Assembly (NCBI RefSeq): GCF_000429845.1
Contig: NZ_AUCQ01000007.1
Coordinates: 124,001 to 188,000, forward strand
DNA length: 64,000 nucleotides
Reading direction: 5' to 3'
Source of the DNA: Comamonas composti DSM 21721
GTDB taxonomy: Bacteria; Pseudomonadota; Gammaproteobacteria; Burkholderiales; Burkholderiaceae_C
The number at the start of each line of letters is the position of its first letter. Within the stretch, counting starts at the first letter, position 1. Shown piece by piece: positions 45,710-52,785 of this stretch. The position numbers and the translations under genes were made by a program. Under the pieces are notes generated by a model. That model searched no databases. It saw nothing but the letters and a program-made list of their open reading frames with translations, and was not told the origin of the DNA.

Positions 45710-45909
45710 GGCCAGGCCCTGCAGCAGGCCCGGGCCTGCATCGCTGCCGGGCCAAACGCATGCCATCCAACTGGTCTGCCACAGACAAATGGACTGGCCT
45801 GATGAATCAGACCATTTCATATTCAGAATTCACTGCAAATCAGGGCTGGCGACACACATCAAGCCAGCCGGTGCTTGCCGTTTTTTTGATTGAGAAAAGG
45901 ACATTGCAG

Positions 45910-46380
45910 ATGCAGACCAATACCCCAACGCTCGCCATACGCCCCGTGGAAGCGCAGGACAAGAAACAGTGGCTGACCTACTGGGCGCAGTACCAGGCCT
46001 TCTACCAAGTCACGCTGAGCCAGGAAACCACCGACAAAACCTGGGCCCGCTTCTTTGACCCCACCGAGCCCGTGCACTGCGCCGTGGCCGCAGACGGCGA
46101 GCGCCTCCTGGGCTTTGTGACCTTGGTCTATCACCGTTCCACCTGGGGCCAGAATGACTTTTGCTACCTGGAAGATCTCTATGTCTGCCCAAGCACCCGA
46201 GGGCAGTCCGTGGGCAGGCGGCTGATCGAATACGTGCAGCAACAGGCACGCGAAAAGCAGTGCGACCGACTCTACTGGCATACCCAGGAAAGCAACCACA
46301 CTGCACAGCGCCTGTATGACTGGGTGGCAGAGAAACCCGGAGTGATCGAATACCGGATGACCTTGGACGCTGCCGCATAG
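45910..46380 (+). CDS. GNAT family N-acetyltransferase
   Basis: A 156-residue acetyltransferase. The acetyl-CoA binding block is CYLEDLYVCPSTRGQSVGRRLIEYVQQQA (about residues 80-108), with the R-x-x-G-x-G/A pattern in TRGQSVG. The C-terminus WHTQESNHTAQRLYDWVAE contains the conserved N-x-x-A-x-x-L-Y segment. The start at 45910 follows aaagga at eight bases. Substrate is not inferable; it could modify a small molecule or an antibiotic. Confidence 0.88.
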   Translation: MQTNTPTLAIRPVEAQDKKQWLTYWAQYQAFYQVTLSQETTDKTWARFFDPTEPVHCAVAADGERLLGFVTLVYHRSTWGQNDFCYLEDLYVCPSTRGQSVGRRLIEYVQQQAREKQCDRLYWHTQESNHTAQRLYDWVAEKPGVIEYRMTLDAAA

Positions 46381-46524
46381 CCAGTTGACCCATCCGGCAC
46401 TTGCAGTGTTTGTTCTTGTCCCGGCCTTCGAAGCAGGATCGATCTCCGTGCTCACAGGCCGGTCGCGGCAGGCGAGATGCAGTACCTGAGGCAATCAGCT
46501 GGATATCGGCCTCCCCCAGGGGCA

Positions 46525-46550
46525 ACGCGCAGCACCAGCTGCGCTTTTTA
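46525..46550 (+). terminator. Intrinsic terminator
   Basis: gcgcagc-acca-gctgcgc followed by ttttt ends the plus-strand transcript of the acetyltransferase gene. The 46381-46743 gap otherwise holds only the family B copy next to it and no gene. Confidence 0.75.
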
Positions 46551-46595
46551 TTTGATAGCTGCCTGCGCTTTATGGATAAGCGCGGCAAGCAATTT
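46551..46595. repeat. Family B repeat, short form
   Basis: tttgatagctgcctgcgctt, a short spacer, then taagcgcggcaagcaattt match the short family B pattern directly after a terminator, as at 54753. Confidence 0.65.
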
Positions 46596-46743
46596 CCGTG
46601 CTCTTCATACGCGGACCTGGCAAACCTCGATCCAGCAAGCCGGCCGGCTTTCGGCCAGGCCACTCCATCCGGCACGCGATCTCTGCTGCGCGACGTCGAC
46701 TACGATGAAACCATCTATCTCACCTCAAGGAACGCAGCAGAAT

Positions 46744-47799
46744 ATGAACCGTCTTACCCGCATTGGAGTCACTCTGGCTGCTGCAGCCGCATTGATGGCC
46801 GCCGAAGTACAGGCCTGCACCCGCGTCATCTACGAAGGCCCCAACGGCACTTACCTCACGGGCCGGTCGATGGACTTCAAGGATCCCATGGTCAGCAATC
46901 TCTGGGTTTTTCCTCGGGGCATGCAACGGCACGGAGCAGCCGGCCCCCGGTCGGTGCAATGGACTTCCAGCTATGGCAGCCTGATCGTTTCCGGTTACGA
47001 GATTTCTGCAGTCGACGGCATGAACGAAGCCGGCCTCAACGCCAACCTGCTGTGGCTGGCCAATGCCAAATACCCTGAAGATGATGGCCGCACACCTCGC
47101 ATCTCGCTGGCCATCTGGGCACAGTATTTTCTTGACCAGTTCGCCACCGTGAGCGAGGCCGTCAAACATGCACAGGCCATGCCCTTGCAGGTAGTCAGCG
47201 GCGAAGTGCCCGGCCGCCCTGGCAGTCTGGCGCCGCTGCACCTGTCGCTGTCCGACGCCACAGGCGACAGCGCCATCCTCGAATGGATCGATGGCAAGCT
47301 GAACATCCACCACAGCCGCGACTATCGCGTGATGACCAACGAGCCGGCCTACGAAGACCAGCTCGCCATTCAGCGCTACTGGAGCGGGGTCAACGGACGC
47401 ACCTTTCTGCCCGGAAGCAACCGCGCCTCCGACCGGTTCGTGCGCGCCAACTACTACACCGATGCGGTCCTCAAGAGCGACGACCCGCGCACAGCCGCCG
47501 CCGCCGTGTTCAGCGTGGTGCGCAATGTCTCCGTGCCCTACGGCATCAGCCAGCCCGACGCGCCCAATCTTTCGACCACCCGCTGGCGCATCGTCGCCGA
47601 CCACAAGAACCGGCTGTTCTATGCCGAATCCGCCATCTCCCCGAATGTGCTGTGGGTCGACATGAAGCGCCTCGACTTCTCCAAAGGAGCACCCACACGC
47701 GTCCTGGATCTGGGCGTCGACATGGCCCGCACACTCTCCGGAGAAGTCTCGGGGCAATTCGTCGCGGCCAAGCCATTTACCTTCATGGAAGCACAATAA
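46744..47799 (+). CDS. Periplasmic choloylglycine-hydrolase-like Ntn amidase
   Basis: A 351-residue N-terminal-nucleophile hydrolase. Residues 1-24 are a signal peptide ending VQA, and the next residue is Cys25 (CTRVIYEG), so signal cleavage would itself expose the catalytic nucleophile. Family blocks follow: TGRSMDFKDPMVSNLWVFPRG, VDGMNEAGLNANLLWL, DSAILEWIDGKLNIHHSRDYRVMTNEPAYEDQL and TTRWRIVADHKNRLFY. Gram-negative members cleave penicillin V and N-acyl-homoserine lactones; bile-salt cleavage is less likely. The actual substrate is unknown. No secretion or regulatory partner is adjacent. Confidence 0.88.
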   Translation: MNRLTRIGVTLAAAAALMAAEVQACTRVIYEGPNGTYLTGRSMDFKDPMVSNLWVFPRGMQRHGAAGPRSVQWTSSYGSLIVSGYEISAVDGMNEAGLNANLLWLANAKYPEDDGRTPRISLAIWAQYFLDQFATVSEAVKHAQAMPLQVVSGEVPGRPGSLAPLHLSLSDATGDSAILEWIDGKLNIHHSRDYRVMTNEPAYEDQLAIQRYWSGVNGRTFLPGSNRASDRFVRANYYTDAVLKSDDPRTAAAAVFSVVRNVSVPYGISQPDAPNLSTTRWRIVADHKNRLFYAESAISPNVLWVDMKRLDFSKGAPTRVLDLGVDMARTLSGEVSGQFVAAKPFTFMEAQ

Positions 47800-47866
47800 A
47801 GGCCTGCTGCTCCTCGTTGATGCGAAGCCTTGCCTGCTGGGGCAAGAGTGCTTGTAAAGGACTCTC

Positions 47867-48382
47867 TTGATCTCCACCCGCCCCATCGCCCCTCACGAAT
47901 GGGCCCCATACCGGGACCTTCGCCTGCAAGCACTGCGAGACGCACCCCATGCCTTTGGCAGCACCTGGGAGGCGGAGGCCAAAAGAGCGGATGAAAGCTG
48001 GTCCACACAAATCACCTCCGCGACCTCGGGCGAAATGGACTTGCCACTTTTTGCCTTTAACGAAGCACAAGCCTGTGGCCTGATCTGGTGCAAGCTGTCC
48101 GCCACCGAGCCCGGCGTGGCCTACATCTACCAAATGTGGGTACACCCCGCCGCGCGCGGCCAGGGCGCGGGTCGCGCCCTGCTAGTGCAGGCACTGGCCT
48201 GGGCTGAAGGCCGCGGTGCACGCTGTGTGCGCTTGGGCGTCACCCATGCAGACTCCCCCGCCATGCGCTTGTATCGTGCGCATGGTTTTCGCCCTGTTGG
48301 GGATATAAAGCCACTGCGCGAAGGCTCCGAGCTGATGGCGCAGACCATGGAGCGGGTATCGAGCGAGCCTGTTGCACGTTGA
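47867..48382 (+). CDS. GNAT family N-acetyltransferase, TTG start
   Basis: A 171-residue acetyltransferase. The CoA block is YIYQMWVHPAARGQGAGRALLVQALAWA (about 83-110) and the C-terminal block is VTHADSPAMRLYRAHGFRPVGD. The TTG start at 47867 is supported by aaagga five bases upstream and by alignment of the protein start. A decayed second copy lies 2.5 kb downstream (50510-50890). Substrate is unknown. Confidence 0.87.
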   Translation: MISTRPIAPHEWAPYRDLRLQALRDAPHAFGSTWEAEAKRADESWSTQITSATSGEMDLPLFAFNEAQACGLIWCKLSATEPGVAYIYQMWVHPAARGQGAGRALLVQALAWAEGRGARCVRLGVTHADSPAMRLYRAHGFRPVGDIKPLREGSELMAQTMERVSSEPVAR

Positions 48383-48413
48383 CGAAGAAGCTGGCCTGGC
48401 ACCAGCCGCCCTC

Positions 48414-48427
48414 AGAGCGTGTTCACG
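48414..48427. repeat. Family A partial arm
   Basis: agagcgtgttcacg, the outer part of an arm, lies just before the small membrane-protein gene's 3' end. Confidence 0.45.
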
Positions 48428-48430
48428 CCC

Positions 48431-48664
48431 TCAAGGCAGACTCAAATCCATACCGAGCATCCTGGCCAGACCGAAGGTGAAAAGCACGACGACCAGAACC
48501 CCCAGCATGAAGATGATCATCAGCTTGCCGCCTGTGCGCAGCAAGGCGCGTTTGTCCGCCCCCTTCTTGCCCTGGTCGTAATGCCATTTGATGGCGAAGA
48601 ACATGCAGGTGCCGAAAATGAGCACCTTGAACGTAAGAAAGACGACGGGGACCCAATCGATCAT
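48431..48664 (-). CDS. Small two-helix membrane protein of unknown function
   Basis: A 77-residue protein with two hydrophobic segments (about 5-26, VPVVFLTFKVLIFGTCMFFAI, and 48-67, LMIIFMLGVLVVVLFTFGL) joined by a basic loop HYDQGKKGADKRALLRTGG. I recognise no family. Amphipathic loop and clean helices suggest a real inner-membrane protein. It is convergent with the acetyltransferase and divergent from the MocR gene. Confidence 0.6.
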   Translation of the reverse strand: MIDWVPVVFLTFKVLIFGTCMFFAIKWHYDQGKKGADKRALLRTGGKLMIIFMLGVLVVVLFTFGLARMLGMDLSLP

Positions 48665-48818
48665 TTGAAAATTTCCAGCCTATGACTTGACACTGTCCAT
48701 CGTGACGGCGCATCAGCCCCAGATGAGAGACAAAACGTCAGCAGCGCCATACAAGAACGGTTTGGCTGTACGTTCTGGTCCATGTTACTCAAAAGCAATT
48801 TCCATACATCGAGACAAA

Positions 48819-50204
48819 ATGTCCTCGCCAAGAACCCTGCTGGATGACAGTTTGCCGCTTTGGCTGCCGCGATTGGCCATGCACGGCGGCCCCCGCTTTC
48901 TGCAGATTGCGGATGCCTTGCAGGCCGCGATGGCGGACGGGTCCCTGGCTCCGGGTGACCGCCTGCCTCCGCAGCGCTGGCTGGCAGCACAACTGGGCAT
49001 CGATCTGACGACGGTCACACGTGCCTATGACGAAGCCAGACGCCGCCACTTGCTGGAGGGGCGCGGCGCCCGGGGCACTTATGTGGCAGCGCCCAAGGTC
49101 GAGTTGACCACGGTTCTCGATCTGAGCATGAACACTCCGCCACCGCCGGATGGCGTGGACTTCGACGACATGCTCAAACAAGGCTTGTCCCAGGTACTGA
49201 TGAGGACCGACGCGGAATTGCTGATGGCCTACCACCTGGGTGGCGGAAGCGACGTTGGACGCAAGGCCGGCGCCCACTGGCTTGCGCCCATGTTCGGTCA
49301 CCTGGATGCAGAGCAGGTACTGGTCTGTCCGGGGGCGCAGGCGGCGATTGCGGCCTTGATTCTGGCGCTCACCGAGCCTGGCGATGCGATCTTTGCCGAG
49401 CCCGCAAGCTACCCCGGCCTGCATGCAGCAGCCACCCAATTCGGCCGGCGCCTGGTTGTGGTGGAGGCGGACCAGCACGGAATGCGGCCCGAGATGCTGG
49501 AGCAGGCATGCCGCCAGCACCCGCCTGGGCTGGTCTACCTCAATCCGACCTTGCAGAACCCGACCGCCATCACCATGCCCGAACATCGGCGCAAGACACT
49601 GGCCAGCGTCGCCCAGCGCTGCCGTATACGCATCATTGAAGACGACCCCTACTGGTTGCTGGCCGAGGCACCGCCGCCGCCGATTGCCCATTGGGCGCCG
49701 GAACAGGTGTGCTACATCTCCACCCTGTCCAAATGCCTGACGCCGGGTTTGCGCGTTGCCTTTGTGCTCCTGCGTAACCCGCAGGAACGCGAGCGTTTTC
49801 TGGTTGCGCTCCGATCATTTGCGCTGATGGTGGCGCCGATGACGGCGGCACTGGCCACGCAGTGGATTTTCGACGGCTCGGCAGCGGGATTGATGGAAGG
49901 CGTGCGCAAGGAGGCTCGCCTGCGTCACCGGATGGCCTGGGATATTCTGGCGGGCCGCTACAGCGGCGCTGGAGACGGCCTTCATGTATGGCTTGAACTG
50001 CCGGGATACTGGAGCTCTGCACAGCTTGCGCAGGCAGCCGGGCGCGAAGGCATTGCGGTCACGCCGGCGCAGGTCTTCGCCACAGACGCCACACACAGCG
50101 CATCCGTGAATGCCATCCGGATTTCCCTGGGCAGCATCAAGAACCGTGCTGGCTTGCAAGCCGGTCTTCAACGGCTGTCCCAACTGCTGGCGCGGCAGCC
50201 CTAG
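48819..50204 (+). CDS. MocR/PdxR-type regulator (GntR HTH fused to aminotransferase domain)
   Basis: A 461-residue fusion. The GntR HTH is at about residues 20-85 (FLQIADALQAAMADGSLAPGDRLPPQRWLAAQLGIDLTTVTRAYDEA). The aminotransferase-like domain (about 110-460) has the PLP lysine in YISTLSKCLTPGLRVAF. The start at 48819 (MSSPRTLLDD) follows gagacaaa. It belongs to a different subgroup from the MocR protein at 27325. It is bracketed by an intact and a decayed GNAT gene. Targets are unknown. Confidence 0.88.
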   Translation: MSSPRTLLDDSLPLWLPRLAMHGGPRFLQIADALQAAMADGSLAPGDRLPPQRWLAAQLGIDLTTVTRAYDEARRRHLLEGRGARGTYVAAPKVELTTVLDLSMNTPPPPDGVDFDDMLKQGLSQVLMRTDAELLMAYHLGGGSDVGRKAGAHWLAPMFGHLDAEQVLVCPGAQAAIAALILALTEPGDAIFAEPASYPGLHAAATQFGRRLVVVEADQHGMRPEMLEQACRQHPPGLVYLNPTLQNPTAITMPEHRRKTLASVAQRCRIRIIEDDPYWLLAEAPPPPIAHWAPEQVCYISTLSKCLTPGLRVAFVLLRNPQERERFLVALRSFALMVAPMTAALATQWIFDGSAAGLMEGVRKEARLRHRMAWDILAGRYSGAGDGLHVWLELPGYWSSAQLAQAAGREGIAVTPAQVFATDATHSASVNAIRISLGSIKNRAGLQAGLQRLSQLLARQP

Positions 50205-50509
50205 CCGTTCAATGCTTGGTGATGTAAGCCTCCAGAAGACACGGCCGCCATTCAGGCGCTCTCCCAATGCCATCGCACCTGGGCTGCCTGCCTCGGCGCC
50301 GATGTGCCCAGAAGATCACGCGAAAAATTGAACCACCAGCAAGAGCACTACGCAAGCCGTGCAGGCAAGACCTGCTTTGGCCCACGGCCCCCACCTCCAG
50401 CATTCAACCCGGCCCAAGCGCAGATCCAACTTCACTTTTTTGATAGCATCCAGCGCTTTCCACATAATCGCTACAGCCAATTTCACTCATAAACAGCCCT
50501 CAGCCCACT
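50205..50509. other. Decayed intergenic region
   Basis: No intact gene. On the minus strand near 50325-50390 one frame reads WAKAGLACTACVVLLLVVQFFA before a stop, which looks like the C-terminal helix of a lost membrane protein. A family B short repeat (ttgatagcatccagcgctttc .. aatcgctacagccaattt) lies at 50439-50486. Confidence 0.4.
50439..50486. repeat. Family B repeat, short form
   Basis: ttgatagcatccagcgcttt and aatcgctacagccaatttc match the two halves of the short family B pattern just upstream of the GNAT remnant. Confidence 0.6.
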
Positions 50510-50890
50510 GAGCGAATGCCAGTTGGCTCACACAAATCACATCAACGACTTCTGGTGATATGGAGCTGGCAATTTTTGCCTTCAACAAAGCACAAGCCTG
50601 CGACTGGTACAAGCTGCCCGCCACCAAGCCCGGCGTGGCCGGTACATCCCGCTGCGCTTGGCCTGGGGGCCGGCAATGCCCTGCTCACGCAGGCGCTGGC
50701 CTGGGCGAAAAGCCACGGTGCGCGCCGTGTTCGGCTGGGGGTCACCCACGCAGACTCCCCTGCCATGCGCTTGTACCGTGTACATGGCTTTCGCCCTGTG
50801 GGAGACATGGAGCCGCTGCGCGAAGGCTCTGATCTGATGGCGCAGGCCATAGAACTTGTGTGCGGCGAGCCGGTTGCAGGCTTAAGCTTG
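50510..50890 (+). pseudogene. Decayed copy of the GNAT acetyltransferase gene at 47867
   Basis: From 50510 on, the DNA is closely similar to 47982-48375 of the intact gene (shared blocks such as cacacaaatcac and the region around gcagactcccc). The first ~38 codons are missing. After the gcgtggcc block the copy lacks about 17 bases relative to the intact gene, which shifts the reading frame and removes the YIYQMWVH acetyl-CoA segment. The downstream part again reads VTHADSPAMRLYRVHGFRPVGD. It should be non-functional. Confidence 0.85.
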
Positions 50891-51018
50891 GGAATGGGCT
50901 CAGGGGGCTGCTTCAGGCTGTAAGCTGCCCTTCGATATGCAGGCCCAGATGGCGGCTATCCTAGCGCCGCACGCGCGTAGGTGACGCTCTGTGCAGAACG
51001 GGAGCAACTAGAAAAACC

Positions 51019-52785
51019 ATGTACCTGAAGACACTTCGCATCCAGGGCTTTCGTCGCTTTGACGACCTATCACTCAGTTTCAAGGATGGCCTGAACGTTA
51101 TCGTTGGCCCCAACAACGCGGGAAAGACCGCAGTTGTCGATGCGCTGCGCGTACTTCTGGCGGCAAGCGACGAGGGCAACCTCCGCCTCACGGAGCTGGA
51201 CCTACACGAGAGGCCAGGCGAACCGCCGAGCCCAACAGCAACGTTCACGTTCGTGTTCAGTGGCCTATCCGAGCAGAACGAGGCAGACTTCTCCAACGCC
51301 CTCATCGCCATAAAGGGCACAGACGGCAAAGCGATAGAGCGCTACGACGCGCAGTTCTCCGTGCAGTACACCCAAGCCGAGCCCGGTGGTCGACTCCGCC
51401 TACGTCGTTGGGTTGGCCTGCACGAAGAGAACTCGATGACTACCGAGATGCTTGAAGAACTTCGGGCCATCTACCTGCAACCGCTGCGGGACCCAGAGCA
51501 GGGGCTCAAACCTGGTCGGCTGAGTCAAATTTCAAAGCTCATACAAAACATGATGCCTGACAAGGCGGCTCGGAAGGAGTTGGTCGAGAAGCTAACAGCC
51601 ATCGATGAAGAACTGGCGAAGAACGAGCCCATTTCAACGACCAACACGGCCATATCGACCAAGCACGAGTCGATGCTCGGGGCAGTGCTTTCCCAAGACC
51701 TCAAGCTTGACCTGACGACTAGCGACTTCAACAGGTTCGCAGCGCGGGTGGGCATGGCAGTCGGCGGCCGAGATGTCGCGCAGAACGGTCTTGGATTCAA
51801 CAACCTCATTTACATGGCAGTGGTACTCAGCGAACTGGCCTTCAACAAAACCGCGGCTTACTGCGGATTGCTTGTCGAGGAACCCGAAGCGCATCTCCAC
51901 CCGCAGCTACAGGCCATCCTTCTCGACCATCTGAAGACTGTCGAGCAACCGGTCGCCAGCGAGCGGCCAGTTCAAGTTTTCGTCACAAGTCACTCCCCAA
52001 ATTTCGCAGCACTCGCAGACATCGACTCGATTTGCTGCGTCTACGACGGCCCAAACGGGCCAGTCGCTTTTGCGCCACGTGACGTGGAATTCGGCAAAGG
52101 CAAGAAAGAGAAGTTGCAGCAGTACCTCAACGTGACCCGCGCGGAACTGTTCTTCGCTCGTCGCATTGTCTTCGTCGAGGGTGCGGCAGAGCTGTTCCTC
52201 GTTGAGGCCTTGGCTAAGAAGACGGGGTACGACCTGCGCAAGCACTCCATCAGCGTCATCAGCACCGACGGTTTGAACTTCGATGCATTTCTTCCACTGT
52301 TCGGAGACAAGGCGATACAGATTCCTGTGGCGATCGTCACCGACGCCGACCCGGCCGCGCCAGACCAGTTCCCTGCAGCCGAGGACGCACTGAAGCTCTC
52401 CGCAGCCGCCACCGCAATCTCAAAGGCTGAGGACGAGTACGTGAAGTGCTTCTTCGCGCAGAAAACCCTGGAGTACGACCTCGCCTTGGACGCGACGCGC
52501 AGGGGGCTCATGGTCGAAGCCTTGACTGAGATTCACCCAATGATTGGTGCCGACCTAAAGGTCGTTGTCGACAGCGCCGCTACAGACCAGGAGAAGGCAA
52601 AGCTTCTCTTCACCGGGATGTTCGACCGACCGGAAGGCAAGGCCAATGTGAAGAAGGGCCAGTTTGCTCAAGCGCTTGCGCAGGGCATCTCTGAGTCGAA
52701 CACCGCGATAGAACTGCCGGCCTACCTGAAGTCCGCGCTAGACTCAGTGACCGGCATCGTCTCGAAGGGGCCTGCTGGTGTCTGA
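51019..52785 (+). CDS. gajA: OLD-family ATP-dependent nuclease, GajA-like (Gabija)
   Basis: A 588-residue class 2 OLD nuclease. The ABC-type ATPase has Walker A GPNNAGKT (30-37), a signature-like GFNNLIYMAVVLSEL (259-273), Walker B LLVEEPEAHLHPQLQ (284-298) and a switch His in VTSHSPNFA. The C-terminal TOPRIM nuclease shows the acidic EGAAE (387-391), TDAD (441-444), and the conserved KKGQFAQALA lysine region (545-554). In Gabija, GajA nicks phage DNA when nucleotides fall. GajB-like helicase follows with an 8-bp overlap. Codon use is visibly less GC-rich than in the flanking genes, consistent with acquisition. Confidence 0.9.
   Translation: MYLKTLRIQGFRRFDDLSLSFKDGLNVIVGPNNAGKTAVVDALRVLLAASDEGNLRLTELDLHERPGEPPSPTATFTFVFSGLSEQNEADFSNALIAIKGTDGKAIERYDAQFSVQYTQAEPGGRLRLRRWVGLHEENSMTTEMLEELRAIYLQPLRDPEQGLKPGRLSQISKLIQNMMPDKAARKELVEKLTAIDEELAKNEPISTTNTAISTKHESMLGAVLSQDLKLDLTTSDFNRFAARVGMAVGGRDVAQNGLGFNNLIYMAVVLSELAFNKTAAYCGLLVEEPEAHLHPQLQAILLDHLKTVEQPVASERPVQVFVTSHSPNFAALADIDSICCVYDGPNGPVAFAPRDVEFGKGKKEKLQQYLNVTRAELFFARRIVFVEGAAELFLVEALAKKTGYDLRKHSISVISTDGLNFDAFLPLFGDKAIQIPVAIVTDADPAAPDQFPAAEDALKLSAAATAISKAEDEYVKCFFAQKTLEYDLALDATRRGLMVEALTEIHPMIGADLKVVVDSAATDQEKAKLLFTGMFDRPEGKANVKKGQFAQALAQGISESNTAIELPAYLKSALDSVTGIVSKGPAGV

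Noticed and set aside
50900-51018. Attachment site or tRNA at the left edge of the defence operon
   Set aside because: No tRNA-like cloverleaf and no direct repeat matching the right flank (54584-54720) could be found by eye.
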